Numbered from the stretch's first letter, positions 26,859 through 36,785 are shown. The stretch: DNA of 64,000 nucleotides from Carnobacterium iners (GCF_900177385.1 NZ_FXBJ01000002.1:1244001-1308000); one strand, 5' to 3'. Notes: generated from the sequence alone by a model not told the origin. Numbers and translations are program-made.

Positions 26859-27953
26859 ATGACAGAAAATATCATTATCCGTTTTGAACATGTAAAAAAG
26901 CAATACGATGACGACGAGCCGGTATTAAAAAATATTAATTTTGAAATTGAACAAGGTAAATTTTATACGTTACTCGGACCATCAGGTTGTGGGAAAACAA
27001 CCATTTTACGATTAATTGCAGGATTTACTGAAGCAAATGAAGGAACCATTACTTTAGATGGGAAAGTTGTCAATGATTTGCCAGCTAATAAGCGTAAGGT
27101 AAACACTGTTTTTCAAGATTATGCTTTATTTCCACATATGAATGTTTATGAAAATATTGCTTTTGGGTTGCGGATTAAAAAGATAAATAATAAAACAATT
27201 AAAGAAAAAGTTGAAATGGTATTAAAGATGGTTCGTTTATCAGGTTATGAAAATCGCGATATTAGTGAAATGTCCGGTGGTCAACGTCAACGTGTAGCGA
27301 TTGCGCGCGCGTTAGTTAATGAACCTGAAGTTTTATTGTTAGATGAACCGTTATCTGCATTAGATTTGAAATTAAGAACAGATATGCAATACGAGTTGCG
27401 TGAGTTACAACGTCGACTGGGTATCACATTTGTTTTTGTTACACATGACCAAGAAGAAGCACTAGCGATGAGTGATGAAATCTTTGTGATGAAAGACGGA
27501 GAAATCGTACAAAGTGGAACACCTGTTGATGTATACGATGAGCCAATTAACCGGTATGTTGCTGATTTTATTGGAGAAAGCAATATCGTTAAAGGGCATA
27601 TGATTGAAGATTACCTTGTTTCTATTGTAGGGCATTCACTCGAGTGTGTGGACGCTGGAATGAAACCTCATGAAAAAGTTGAAGTGGTTTTACGTCCAGA
27701 GGATCTAGGTTTAACGACTGTTGAAAAAGGAAAGATTACCATTAAAGTAAATACACAGCTTTTTAGAGGGGTCCATTATGAAATTATTGGACATGATCGC
27801 GAAAACAATGAATGGATGGTTCATTCAACTAAAAAGGCAACAGTTGGAAGTGAAGTAGGGCTATATTTTGAACCTGAAGACATACACGTGATGCGCTTTG
27901 GAGAATCAGAGCAAGAATTCGATGCACGTCTAGAAAGCTATGAAGAGGAGTAA
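26859..27953 (+). CDS. potA: Spermidine/putrescine ABC transporter, ATP-binding subunit
   Basis: 364 aa from ATG 26859, which has AAAGGAG 6 nt upstream. Walker [16 protein letters not shown] (about 37-51), signature [19 protein letters not shown], Walker [18 protein letters not shown]-loop [14 protein letters not shown] and a C-terminal TOBE domain (about 280-355). It drives polyamine uptake with PotB, PotC and PotD encoded next. Confidence 0.95.
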   Translation: MTENIIIRFEHVKKQYDDDEPVLKNINFEIEQGKFYTLLGPSGCGKTTILRLIAGFTEANEGTITLDGKVVNDLPANKRKVNTVFQDYALFPHMNVYENIAFGLRIKKINNKTIKEKVEMVLKMVRLSGYENRDISEMSGGQRQRVAIARALVNEPEVLLLDEPLSALDLKLRTDMQYELRELQRRLGITFVFVTHDQEEALAMSDEIFVMKDGEIVQSGTPVDVYDEPINRYVADFIGESNIVKGHMIEDYLVSIVGHSLECVDAGMKPHEKVEVVLRPEDLGLTTVEKGKITIKVNTQLFRGVHYEIIGHDRENNEWMVHSTKKATVGSEVGLYFEPEDIHVMRFGESEQEFDARLESYEEE

Positions 27954-27965
27954 GGAGGACAAAAA

Positions 27966-28781
27966 ATGACGAAACAATCAAAATTATTTTATTTTATACC
28001 TTATAGTTTGTGGCTGATATTTTTTGTCGCTACCCCTTTACTATTAATTTTTTATCAATCTTTTTTTACAGTCGAAGGACAGTTTACACTAGCAAATTAC
28101 CAAACGTATTTTGAATCAGGTACTTATTTAAGAATGACAGTAAACTCAGTTTGGTATGCTTTTTTAATAACGATTTTGACCTTGCTGATTAGCTATCCAA
28201 CAGCCTATTTATTAAATAAAACAAAACATAAGCAATTATGGCTATTGCTAATTATTTTACCCACTTGGATAAACCTATTGCTAAAAGCTTATGCTTTCAT
28301 TGGGATTTTTAGTATTAATGGCTCGGTAAATGATTTTTTAATGTTTATTGGAATTGGCAGACAACAAATCTTATTTACCGATGTTAGTTTCTTATTAGTA
28401 GCAACGTATATTGAAATTCCATTCATGATTTTACCTATCTTTAATGCATTAGAAGAACTAAACCCATCATATGAACGAGCTAGTCGTGATTTAGGAGCCA
28501 ATGGACTAGATACATTTAGACGGGTAGTCTTTCCTTTGACTTTAAATGGTGTTAAAAGTGGGATTCAAGCTGTATTTATTCCGTCTTTGTCTTTATTTAT
28601 GTTAACTCGTTTAATTGGTGGAAACCGAGTTATTACCTTAGGTACAGCTATTGAACAACACTTTCTTGTTACACAAGACTGGGGTATGGGTTCAACAATT
28701 GGAGTTGTCTTAATTGTTGCGATGCTTTTAATTATGGTTTTAACTGGTGAAAAGAAAAAGAAAGAGAGGAGACGTAAATGA
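27966..28781 (+). CDS. potB: Spermidine/putrescine ABC transporter permease
   Basis: 271 aa with six predicted membrane helices. The EAA coupling loop is ALEELNPSYERASRDLGANGLDTFRRVVFPLT (about 160-191), which contacts PotA. AAGGAGG lies upstream. It overlaps potC by 4 bp (ATGA), so the two are translationally coupled. Confidence 0.93.
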   Translation: MTKQSKLFYFIPYSLWLIFFVATPLLLIFYQSFFTVEGQFTLANYQTYFESGTYLRMTVNSVWYAFLITILTLLISYPTAYLLNKTKHKQLWLLLIILPTWINLLLKAYAFIGIFSINGSVNDFLMFIGIGRQQILFTDVSFLLVATYIEIPFMILPIFNALEELNPSYERASRDLGANGLDTFRRVVFPLTLNGVKSGIQAVFIPSLSLFMLTRLIGGNRVITLGTAIEQHFLVTQDWGMGSTIGVVLIVAMLLIMVLTGEKKKKERRRK

Positions 28782-29611
28782 AAAAGAAATCGATTAAGTG
28801 GTCTAATTTTTATTTGATTGCTGTTTTTATTGTTCTTTATGCTCCTATATTTTATTTGATTTTCTATTCCTTTAACTCAGGAGGAACGATGACTAGTTTT
28901 GAGGGATTTACTTTGGACAATTATTTAGCTGTTTTTGAAGATACACGTCTAATTACGATTGTACTAAATACGTTACTTGTTGCTTTACTTTCTTCATTAG
29001 TCGCAACAACTATTGGAACCTTCGGAGCTTTAGCTATTTATTATACAAAAAAAAGACAAACGCGTACGACATTACTTAGTTTGAATAATGTCTTAATGGT
29101 CTCGCCAGACGTTATTATCGGTGCCAGTTTTCTGATTCTATTTACGTTTATTGGTTTCAGTTTAGGATTTGCATCGGTTTTACTTTCGCATATTGCGTTT
29201 AGTATTCCAATTGTCGTTTTAATGGTTTTACCTAAATTAAAAGAAATGAATGATACGATGATTATGGCTGCCCGTGATTTAGGTGCTAATAATTGGCAAG
29301 TTTTAAGTAAAGTTATTTTGCCAAGCATCACTCCGGGTATCTTAGCAGGATTCTTCATGGCTTTTACCTATTCATTAGATGATTTTGCAGTAACCTTTTT
29401 TGTAACAGGAAATGGTTTTACAACACTAGCTGTTGAGATTTACTCTAGAGCAAGACAAGGAGTGAGTTTAGAAATTAATGCATTAAGCGCATTAATGTTC
29501 TTGTTCTCTCTTTTACTAGTTGTCGGTTATTATTTTATCCAACAACACAATCTATCGAAAAAACAAAAAAACAAAAAGCGATTAGCAGCTGAGGCGGTGC
29601 CGATTAGATGA
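28778..29611 (+). CDS. potC: Spermidine/putrescine ABC transporter permease
   Basis: 277 aa, six membrane helices. The EAA loop is MIMAARDLGANNWQVLSKVILPSITPGILAG (about 161-191), followed by SLDDFAVTFFVTGNG, typical of PotC. Both its start and stop overlap neighbouring genes by 4 bp. Confidence 0.93.
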   Translation: MKKKSIKWSNFYLIAVFIVLYAPIFYLIFYSFNSGGTMTSFEGFTLDNYLAVFEDTRLITIVLNTLLVALLSSLVATTIGTFGALAIYYTKKRQTRTTLLSLNNVLMVSPDVIIGASFLILFTFIGFSLGFASVLLSHIAFSIPIVVLMVLPKLKEMNDTMIMAARDLGANNWQVLSKVILPSITPGILAGFFMAFTYSLDDFAVTFFVTGNGFTTLAVEIYSRARQGVSLEINALSALMFLFSLLLVVGYYFIQQHNLSKKQKNKKRLAAEAVPIR

Positions 29612-30681
29612 AAAGAGTACTAATTATTATTATTTCAATTTTAGCCGTCAGTATGGGGTTGTATGTTTCTGTTGATCAATTGAGTAAATCACAAGGCATT
29701 ACGTCAGACAATACTCTGAATTTTTATAACTGGGGAGATTACCTTGACCCAAAATTAATCACTAAATTTGAAAAAGAAACAGATTATCGTGTGTCTTATG
29801 AAACTTTTGATTCAAACGAAGCGATGTATACTAAAATTGAACAAGGGGGAACAGCTTATGATTTAGCTGTTCCTAGTGAGTATATGATTCAGCGGATGAT
29901 TAAAGAAAATATGGTAGTCAAATTAGATCACAGTAAAATTAAAGGCTTAGAAAATATAAATGAGTTATTTTTAGATCAATCCTTTGATCCCAAAAATGCG
30001 TATTCGATTCCATATTTCTGGGGGACACTAGGCATTATCTACAATGATAAATTTATAGATAAAAAAGATATAAAGCACTGGGATGACCTTTGGAGACCAA
30101 CATTAAAAAACGAAGTCATGTTGATTGATGGAGCTAGAGAAGTAATGGGCTTATCTTTAAATAGTTTGGGCTATTCACTAAATACAAAAAATAAAAAGGA
30201 ACTAAAAGCAGCAGCAGATAAATTAAATACTTTGACACCTAATGTTAAAGCTATTGTGGCAGATGAAATTAAAATGTATATGATTCAAGAAGAAAGTTCC
30301 GTAGCCGTAACCTTTTCTGGAGAAGCAGCAGAAATGTTAGATCAAAATGAGAACTTGCATTATGTCATCCCGGAAGAGGGCTCTAATCTTTGGTTTGATA
30401 ATCTTATCATTCCTAAAACGGCAAAAAATAAAGAAGCGGCCTATGCTTTTATTAATTTCATGCTTGAGCCAGTAAATGCTGCTCAAAATGCTGAATATAT
30501 TGGGTACTCAACACCAAATGAAGCGGCAAAAAAACAATTGCCAATAGAGATAACAGAAGATGAACAGTTTTATCCTAGTGCTCAGACATTAGAAAATCTA
30601 GAAGTCTATGATGATTTAGGCAAAGAGTTTATTGGTGTGTACAACGATTTATTTTTAGAATTTAAAATGTACCGTAAATAA
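29608..30681 (+). CDS. potD: Spermidine/putrescine ABC transporter substrate-binding protein
   Basis: 357 aa. The N-terminal hydrophobic segment (about 3-20) has no lipobox cysteine, so the protein is probably held by an uncleaved anchor. The mature part starts LNFYNWGDYLDPKLITKFEKET, the PotD/PotF fold, with YDLAVPSEYMI and IPYFWGTLGIIYND as ligand-site blocks and a WxD-type VTFSGEAAEML region. It overlaps potC by 4 bp and ends the four-gene operon. No clear terminator follows. Confidence 0.93.
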   Translation: MKRVLIIIISILAVSMGLYVSVDQLSKSQGITSDNTLNFYNWGDYLDPKLITKFEKETDYRVSYETFDSNEAMYTKIEQGGTAYDLAVPSEYMIQRMIKENMVVKLDHSKIKGLENINELFLDQSFDPKNAYSIPYFWGTLGIIYNDKFIDKKDIKHWDDLWRPTLKNEVMLIDGAREVMGLSLNSLGYSLNTKNKKELKAAADKLNTLTPNVKAIVADEIKMYMIQEESSVAVTFSGEAAEMLDQNENLHYVIPEEGSNLWFDNLIIPKTAKNKEAAYAFINFMLEPVNAAQNAEYIGYSTPNEAAKKQLPIEITEDEQFYPSAQTLENLEVYDDLGKEFIGVYNDLFLEFKMYRK

Positions 30682-30839
30682 GATGAAATAGCGATGATTT
30701 AAACAAGTGTGTTCTTAGTATGGTACACTGCCTGTTGACGTTACTTAACCAAATGAACTAAAACCATTAAGTGAATGAAAAAGATTTTGAATAAATAGAT
30801 GGATTTGTTCAAAATAATGAACGGGAGCAAAGTGAAATA

Positions 30840-31298
30840 ATGATAAATGAGTCGGCAGAAGAGTTATGGGAAAATTTCAAACTTCAAAATTCTACATTAC
30901 CAAATCATTACGATTTAATGACTTTTGGAGATACCAAAGATAGAGCAAATCATTCTGCAGCATTAATTTTAGAAGGATTAAAGACAGCAAAAACAACGTT
31001 GTTGCTAGAATATCAAAGAAAAGAAAAATCCGTCCCTCAAGAAGGAAGCTATTGGATGATTCTAGATGGCAACGAACAAGCTATCGGAATAGCGCAACTA
31101 TTAAAAGTATCTATCTTAGCATTTGATCAAGTATCGGCTGAAGTGGCTTATGAAGAAGGCGAAGGAGACTGTACTTTAACTGGTTGGCAAGAGCTATACC
31201 AAGATTATTTTGAAAAACAATGCAAAGAGGAACACTGGCATTTCTCTACAAAGATAGAAGTCGTTTGTATCCAATTTGAGTTTGTTTATGCCGCATAA
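30840..31298 (+). CDS. ASCH domain protein
   Basis: 152 aa, soluble. LWENFKLQNSTLPNHYDLMTFGD, GLKTAKTTLLLEY (about 45-57), IGIAQLLKVSILAFDQVSAEVAYEEGEGD and the C-terminal WQELYQDYFEKQC pattern are typical of small bacterial ASCH (PUA-related) proteins, proposed to bind RNA or nucleotides or to act as N4-acetylcytidine amidohydrolases. Its function here is unknown. The stop codon touches the 27-bp target duplication of the following IS, so the coding region was not damaged. Confidence 0.82.
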   Translation: MINESAEELWENFKLQNSTLPNHYDLMTFGDTKDRANHSAALILEGLKTAKTTLLLEYQRKEKSVPQEGSYWMILDGNEQAIGIAQLLKVSILAFDQVSAEVAYEEGEGDCTLTGWQELYQDYFEKQCKEEHWHFSTKIEVVCIQFEFVYAA

Positions 31299-31357
31299 AA
31301 CTTTTTTTAAAAAAATATTTAAGTGTCAAGCGAAAGTTAAAATGTCCTAAAACCAAG

Positions 31358-31408
31358 GGTCACATTAATGCAAGCTTTTACTTCGCAAAAGCTTGCATTA
31401 ATGTGACC
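31358..31408. terminator. Long hairpin inside the IS1202-type element
   Basis: Perfect 22-bp arms (31358-31379 and 31387-31408) with a 7-nt loop lie between the transposase stop and the left end. No T-run follows on the minus strand, so it may block read-through or stabilise the RNA rather than act as a classic terminator. Confidence 0.55.
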
Positions 31409-31427
31409 GAATTTGTTAAAATTAGTC

Positions 31428-32813
31428 TTAAGCTGTTTGTTCAGCTTCATACTCTTCGAGTGTTTTTCCGACACTACGAAGATATCTTTTGAAAGACTCT
31501 AGTTTCCACGGGTGAGATTGTGGGGGAATATACTGGCGTCTTTCTTTTTTTTGCTCTGGAATCGAATCAAATTCTTGTGAGTAGTAGTCATGTTCTTTCA
31601 GTCTCCTTGGCGTGTATATTTTTTCAGCTATATTTACATAGATATTTCCATTAAACGCTTCGATAATTAGCACCTTTGATTTTCGCGTAAAGTATTTATC
31701 TTCACTACCTTCCGTAGGCAGGTAATAGCTATTTTGATAACGAATATGATGCCCACTATCCACTTTTCTATTAGCTACTCGTGCTAATAATAAATTGATT
31801 TCTGATTTAGTTGGTGCATTTTCATAGATGGATTCCTTCGTTTTATTACCAAACTTCTTATTAAAAGTTCTAACCCATTTTATTAAAAAGTGATTGGCTT
31901 CCTCCATAGACTGTATTCCAGCTAATTCTAAATCTACAGGAAGTCGCGATTGAACAGTCCCGTTTAAACGCTCTACACGGCCCTTAGCTTGTGGTATAGA
32001 CGTGGTATTAACCTCAATACCGAGTTGATGACAGGCAAAACCAAACTGGGTAAATGTATCTTCTTCAACCGCTCTCATGGCTTTTGATGTGTATTCAAAA
32101 ACAGTTCGTTTATCTGTTAAAAAAGCTAAGGGGATGCCTTGTTTCGTTAGGATTTGATTGAGCACATGATAATAGCCCTTGAGTGTTTCTTGCGTATCGA
32201 AATAAGCCCCAACGATGTTACCAGAAGCGTCATCAATAGCTAAATGAAGATGTGCCACATCTTTACCAAACCAGTTATAGGAGCTGGCATCCATTTGAAT
32301 AAGCTCCCCCTGATATTTCTTTCTAGGACGGCTAGGATGGCTTTTTTCGGGTAACTCCATTTGATCTTCTGCTCTTGGAACCAGTGGGTTCTCAACCTCT
32401 TTTTTTCCTTTCATTGATTTAGCTTTGATTCGAGCTTTTATTTTCTTACGCGTTTTTCTTTGAGTTTTAGGTGATAGAATATGAGCTTGATATAAAATAC
32501 GGCGAATAGTCGTATCAGTGTAACAGATGTCATGATCTTCCTTCAAAATTTCAGTAAAATGCTTCACGTTAGGTTTTATCTTAAAACTTTGATAGAGCTC
32601 AATTACTTGTTTTTTTGTTTCCTTAGGCACGGCGTGCTTAGCTATTTTTCCTCTATTACCGTGTGAAAAAACACCTTTTCCTCCTTCTTGATATTCTTGA
32701 ATTAATCTGTTGACTTGCCTCATCGAGAGCCCAAGTTCAATACAAGCTCTCTTTTTGTCCTTTCTTTTTTCTGCCACAGCTTTTATTGCTTTATATTTCT
32801 TATCTTCATTCAT
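31428..32813 (-). CDS. ISNCY-family (IS1202 group) transposase
   Basis: 461 aa, intact. An N-terminal helix-turn-helix (RACIELGLSMRQVNRLIQEYQ, about 22-42) precedes a retroviral-integrase-type core: GELIQMDASSYNWFG (first Asp), PLAFLTDKRTVFEY (second Asp), IPQAKGRVERLNGTVQSRLPVDL (catalytic Glu). A basic linker (KTQRKTRKKIKARIKAKS) lies between them. ATG with AAGGATCC upstream. Confidence 0.92.
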   Translation of the reverse strand: MNEDKKYKAIKAVAEKRKDKKRACIELGLSMRQVNRLIQEYQEGGKGVFSHGNRGKIAKHAVPKETKKQVIELYQSFKIKPNVKHFTEILKEDHDICYTDTTIRRILYQAHILSPKTQRKTRKKIKARIKAKSMKGKKEVENPLVPRAEDQMELPEKSHPSRPRKKYQGELIQMDASSYNWFGKDVAHLHLAIDDASGNIVGAYFDTQETLKGYYHVLNQILTKQGIPLAFLTDKRTVFEYTSKAMRAVEEDTFTQFGFACHQLGIEVNTTSIPQAKGRVERLNGTVQSRLPVDLELAGIQSMEEANHFLIKWVRTFNKKFGNKTKESIYENAPTKSEINLLLARVANRKVDSGHHIRYQNSYYLPTEGSEDKYFTRKSKVLIIEAFNGNIYVNIAEKIYTPRRLKEHDYYSQEFDSIPEQKKERRQYIPPQSHPWKLESFKRYLRSVGKTLEEYEAEQTA

Positions 32814-32930
32814 CGTTAGTAGGATCCTTTCATTAGTTTATTTTATCATTTTGGGACATTTTATGCTTCGACCTACTTAGGACATTATCACGTTCGAACG
32901 ATAAAAACTTTTTTTAAAAAAATATTTAAG

Positions 32931-32959
32931 TTGACAGAGCTGGCTTAAACATATAAAAT
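32931..32959 (+). promoter_or_regulatory. Promoter of codBA
   Basis: Consensus TTGACA (32931-32936), 17-bp spacer, TAAAAT (32954-32959). The -35 box starts on the first base after the IS target duplication, so the insertion left the core promoter whole but replaced everything upstream. Confidence 0.7.
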
Positions 32960-32984
32960 TGAAATTAATAAAATATCGGTACCT

Positions 32985-33096
32985 TTAAAATCAGTCCAGA
33001 GAGGCTGACAAGGTTTGCACTGTCTATTGAGGCAGTGTTGTACTGCTGTACGTATACGCAGACTCCTTGTCGTTTTTTGACAAGGGGTCTTTTTGT
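32985..33096 (+). promoter_or_regulatory. PyrR-type transcription attenuator upstream of codBA
   Basis: The RNA segment AGTCCAGAGAGGCTGACAAG (32993-33012) carries the PyrR binding-loop consensus ARUCCNGNGAGGYU. A terminator follows (33060-33071 paired with 33079-33090, then a T-run). GACAAGG at 33007-33013 can instead pair with CCTTGTC at 33065-33071 to form an antiterminator. UMP-bound PyrR would hold the first hairpin and allow termination, so codBA should be expressed when pyrimidines are low. Confidence 0.85.
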
Positions 33097-33132
33097 ATGT
33101 GCAGGTACTGGTGAATAATAAGGAGGAGTAAA

Positions 33133-34404
33133 ATGGAAAACACTCAGCAAGATAAGGATTATTCATTAGCAAAAGTAAAAAAAGAGGATAAAAAGGGATT
33201 TTGGTCTATGCTTTTTATCATGTTAGGCTTTACGTTTTTTTCCGCAAGTATGTTAACAGGTGGAACTCTTGGAGCTGGACTGTCCTTTAAAGACTTCGTG
33301 ATAGCTGTGTTCATTGGAAATTTGATCCTAGGTATTTACACAGGATTTCTTGCTTTTATCAGTTCGGGTACAGGATTATCTACTCATTTACTAGCAAAAT
33401 ACTCTTTTGGAGAAAAAGGTTCTTACCTAGTTTCATTTCTTTTAGGAGTGACACAAGTTGGTTGGTTTGGAGTAGGAATCGCAATGATTGCTCTGCCCGT
33501 TCATAAAGTAACAGGGATAAGCATTCCACTTTTAGTCATTAGTGCTGGAATTGCAATGACAACCTCTGCTTTTTTTGGAATGAAAACTCTTGCAATTATT
33601 AGTTTCATTTCTGTACCGGCTATTGCCTTATTAGGGGGTAAGTCGGTTATAGACGCAATTCAATCTGCAGGTGGGATGAAAGAGATTTTGTCTCTTACAC
33701 CAACCAATCCCATTACAATGGGCACAGCTATATCATTAACAATAGGTTCGTTCGTTAGTGGAGGCTCAACAACAGCAGACTTTACTCGATTTGCGAAATC
33801 TCAAAAAATCAGTGTTGTTACAACGGTCTTAGCTTTCTTTGTTGGAAACTCACTGATGTTCTTGTTTGGAGCCATTGGAGCAATGGTTACGGGCTTATCA
33901 GATGTTTCAGAAGTCATGTTCTCACAAGGCTTAATTATTCCAGCTATCGTCGTATTAGGATTAAATATCTGGACAACAAATGATAATGCAATCTATACAG
34001 CAGGACTTGGTTTTTCTAATATTACAAAACAACCAAAGAAAAAGATCGTCCTGATTTTAGGACTTCTTGGGACACTATCTTCTCTCTTCTTATACAACAA
34101 TTTTCAAGTATTCTTAGGTTCGCTAGGCACATTCATTCCACCAGTTGGCGGGATTTTGATTGCAGATTATTTCTTGCATGATAAAGAAAGATACAAGCAT
34201 TTTGATACGCAAGAGTTTAGAAACGTAAACGTTCATGCCTTATTGGCAACCGCGATAGGATCACTAGCTGCACTTTATGTGCCGGGAATCGCAGCTATTA
34301 ATGGTATTTTTGTAGCTATAGCAACTTATACCGTTTTGGTTAAAGTGATGAAGCCATCTCAAGTGGCATTAAAAATGGAAAGCTTAACCAATGAAATCAG
34401 TTGA
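33133..34404 (+). CDS. codB: Cytosine permease
   Basis: 423 aa, NCS1 family with about 12 membrane helices. The family start MLFIMLGFTFFSASMLTGGTLGAGLSFKDF (about 26-55), the substrate-site helix GVTQVGWFGVGIAMIALPV and TTADFTRFAKSQK (about 211-223) are typical of CodB. It imports cytosine for the deaminase encoded 20 bp downstream. AAGGAGGAG precedes the ATG. Control by the PyrR attenuator fits pyrimidine salvage. Confidence 0.93.
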   Translation: MENTQQDKDYSLAKVKKEDKKGFWSMLFIMLGFTFFSASMLTGGTLGAGLSFKDFVIAVFIGNLILGIYTGFLAFISSGTGLSTHLLAKYSFGEKGSYLVSFLLGVTQVGWFGVGIAMIALPVHKVTGISIPLLVISAGIAMTTSAFFGMKTLAIISFISVPAIALLGGKSVIDAIQSAGGMKEILSLTPTNPITMGTAISLTIGSFVSGGSTTADFTRFAKSQKISVVTTVLAFFVGNSLMFLFGAIGAMVTGLSDVSEVMFSQGLIIPAIVVLGLNIWTTNDNAIYTAGLGFSNITKQPKKKIVLILGLLGTLSSLFLYNNFQVFLGSLGTFIPPVGGILIADYFLHDKERYKHFDTQEFRNVNVHALLATAIGSLAALYVPGIAAINGIFVAIATYTVLVKVMKPSQVALKMESLTNEIS

Positions 34405-34424
34405 AAAATAAAGGGGATTAAAAA

Positions 34425-35696
34425 GTGTTAATAAAAAATGGCTGGCTTTATGATCGAAATAAAAAACAAGATATTTTAATTGAAGAAGGCATCATTACAC
34501 GGATTGAAGATAGCATTGCATTGGAACAAGTAAAAGGACATCAAGTAGTGGACGCAAAAGGTAAACTGGTATCAACACCATTTATCGAACCACATATTCA
34601 CTTAGATTCTGTTTTAACTGCTGGAGAGCCACGATGGAATGAAAGTGGAACTTTATTCGAAGGCATCGAAACATGGTCAGAAAGAAAGCAATTTCTTACA
34701 ATTGAAGATGTGAAAACAAGAGCTCGTAAAGCCTTGAAAATGCAACTAGCTAATGGCATTCAATTTGTCAGAACACATGTAGATATCACTGATCCTTCTT
34801 TAACTGCACTAAAAGCATTGATTGAATTACGCGAAGAAATGAAAGACTATGTAACCATTCAACTTGTGGCCTTTCCACAAGAGGGTATTTTATCTTATCC
34901 TAATGGACTTGGTTTATTGGAAGAAGCTTTGAAGTTAGGAGCAGACGTTGTTGGGGGTATTCCACATTATGAATTTACGCGCGAATATGGGGTTGAATCA
35001 ATCAACCAACTATTCGAATTGGCTATAAAATACGATGTACTTATTGATGTTCATTGTGATGAAATTGATGACGAACAATCGCGCTTTTTAGAGGTGCTAG
35101 CTACAAGAGCTTACGAATATGGTGTTGGAGATAAAGTTACAGCTAGTCACACAACGGCAATGGGTTCTTACGATGACGCGTATACGTCAAAGTTGTTTCG
35201 TATATTGAAACTATCTGGTATTCATTTCGTTTCAAACCCATTGGTTAATATCCATTTACAAGGCCGATTTGATAGTTACCCAAAAAGAAGAGGACTAACA
35301 AGGGTAAAAGAATTGCTGGCAGATGGAATGAACGTAGCATTTGGACACGATGATATTTTTGACCCTTGGTATCCTTTAGGAACGGGTAATATGTTACAAG
35401 TTCTGCATATGGGGCTGCATGTTGGCCAAATGATGGGGTATGAAGAAATCAATCAGTCACTTCACTTAATTAGTACAAATAGTGCTAAAGTGATGCATGT
35501 CCAAGAGCAATACGGGATTGAAATAGGTAAGCCAGGTAATATAATTATTTTAGATGCAGATAGTGGGTATGAAACTGTCAGAAGACAAGCTGTTGTCTTG
35601 TATTCTATTCGTAATGGACAGATTATTTCCCAAACAACTCCAGCAATTTCTATTGTAGAAATTGCTGGAAAAGAAGAAATTACTTTTTCAAAATAA
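34425..35696 (+). CDS. codA: Cytosine deaminase
   Basis: 423 aa, amidohydrolase fold. The metal ligand pair is in [20 protein letters not shown] (about 53-72), the third histidine in [14 protein letters not shown], further metal/catalytic residues in [12 protein letters not shown] and [21 protein letters not shown] (about 305-325). It turns cytosine into uracil and ammonia. GTG start with AAGGGG upstream. It forms a two-gene operon with codB. Confidence 0.94.
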   Translation: MLIKNGWLYDRNKKQDILIEEGIITRIEDSIALEQVKGHQVVDAKGKLVSTPFIEPHIHLDSVLTAGEPRWNESGTLFEGIETWSERKQFLTIEDVKTRARKALKMQLANGIQFVRTHVDITDPSLTALKALIELREEMKDYVTIQLVAFPQEGILSYPNGLGLLEEALKLGADVVGGIPHYEFTREYGVESINQLFELAIKYDVLIDVHCDEIDDEQSRFLEVLATRAYEYGVGDKVTASHTTAMGSYDDAYTSKLFRILKLSGIHFVSNPLVNIHLQGRFDSYPKRRGLTRVKELLADGMNVAFGHDDIFDPWYPLGTGNMLQVLHMGLHVGQMMGYEEINQSLHLISTNSAKVMHVQEQYGIEIGKPGNIIILDADSGYETVRRQAVVLYSIRNGQIISQTTPAISIVEIAGKEEITFSK

Positions 35697-35795
35697 AAAG
35701 AGAGCAACGTTGTTAATAGAAAATATAAAATAGCTAATCCTTCTTATTCTGATAGATAAGAAGACTACTAAATACTGCTAATAAATGTTTGAAAT

Positions 35796-35854
35796 AAAAC
35801 CTACAAACTAAAATCAAGAGCGAAAAGACTCTATTTTAGTTTGTAGGTTTTTTA
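35796..35854 (+). terminator. Terminator of codBA
   Basis: Perfect 19-bp arms (35796-35814 and 35833-35851) with an 18-nt loop and a T-run, about 100 bp past the codA stop. Confidence 0.9.
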
Positions 35855-35940
35855 ATTGTTTTTTAAAAGGATATCATAGTTAGTCCGATTATTGCTTTCT
35901 AGCTAATATAAATGGTAAAATAAAAAGGTAAGACTTTTCT

Positions 35941-35959
35941 TTGACTAACAGTTAGTCAA
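35941..35959. promoter_or_regulatory. TetR-operator-like palindrome upstream of rpiA
   Basis: TTGACTAACAGTTAGTCAA has perfect 9-bp arms around one base, the form typical of TetR-family operators. Two copies of TAGCCAAA(A)GTG follow nearby (about 35961 and 35990). No TetR gene is in the window. Confidence 0.45.
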
Positions 35960-36076
35960 GTAGCCAAAGTGAAGTTAGAAAATAAGTTTAGCCAAAAGTG
36001 TTTAGAATTCTACATATTTTTTAGTTTATATTATTTTTTTGTAAAAAAAATCTGATGAAAATAAGGAGGAAATAGT

Positions 36077-36748
36077 ATGAATGTTAAACAAATGGTTGGA
36101 GAAAAAGCAGCAGAGTATGTTAAAGAAGGCATGACTGTTGGATTAGGAACAGGTTCAACGGCTTATTATTTGGTTGAAGCGCTCGGTAAAAGAGTGAAAG
36201 AAGGTCTAAAGATTACAGGAGTAACAACATCTACTCGTACAAAAGAGCAAGCAGAAGCATTAAATATCCCGCTAGCTAACTTAAATGATGTCACAAAGAT
36301 TGATTTAACGATTGATGGATCAGATGAAGTAAGTGAAAATCATCAAGGGATTAAAGGTGGTGGTGGTGCTTTATTGTTTGAAAAATTAGTAGCCAATGCA
36401 AGTGATAAAGTTATTTGGATTGTTGACGATAGTAAAATGGTGAAAACACTTGGTGCATTTCCTTTACCGGTTGAAATTGTGTCTTTTGGATACAAACAAC
36501 TTTTCAGATTATTTGAATCAAATAATCTACACCCTGAGTTGCGTTTGAATGAGTCAAAAGAAATTTATGTAACAGACGGTGGACATTATATTGTTGATTT
36601 ACATTTAGGTGCAATAGAAAATCCTCATGAGATGGCTATTTGGTTAGATGGGCTAACAGGAGTAGTTGAACACGGTTTATTTCTAGATATGGTTAATACA
36701 GTTATTGTGGGACACGGAAATACTGTAGAAGTGCTAGATATTAGATAA
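36077..36748 (+). CDS. rpiA: Ribose-5-phosphate isomerase A
   Basis: 223 aa. VGLGTGSTAYYLVEALGKRV (about 21-40) is the phosphate loop, DLTIDGSDEV (about 75-84) and GIKGGGGALLFEKLVA (about 90-105) hold the catalytic Asp and Lys residues. It interconverts ribose-5-P and ribulose-5-P. AAGGAGG lies 8 nt before the ATG. The nucleoside phosphorylase gene downstream fits a role in using pentose released from nucleosides. Confidence 0.95.
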   Translation: MNVKQMVGEKAAEYVKEGMTVGLGTGSTAYYLVEALGKRVKEGLKITGVTTSTRTKEQAEALNIPLANLNDVTKIDLTIDGSDEVSENHQGIKGGGGALLFEKLVANASDKVIWIVDDSKMVKTLGAFPLPVEIVSFGYKQLFRLFESNNLHPELRLNESKEIYVTDGGHYIVDLHLGAIENPHEMAIWLDGLTGVVEHGLFLDMVNTVIVGHGNTVEVLDIR

Positions 36749-36785
36749 AGAATAAGAATTTGATGATAAATTGCTAATAAAATAT

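Larger units (their letters stand above)
31324..32903 (-). mobile_element. IS1202-type (ISNCY) insertion sequence
   Basis: 1580 bp, flanked by a perfect 27-bp direct repeat (31297-31323 and 32904-32930; starts AAAACTTTTTTT, ends TATTTAAG). The imperfect terminal repeats share ATGTCCTAA about 18 bp from each end, with about 70% identity over 28 bp. Duplications of this length are typical of the IS1202 group. Boundaries may shift by 1 bp because the repeats share an extra T. The right end abuts the codBA promoter. Confidence 0.88.

Noticed and set aside
32945-33172. Minus-strand frames of 60-75 codons upstream of codB
   Set aside because: They are antisense to the PyrR attenuator and the start of codB, without RBS or family resemblance.
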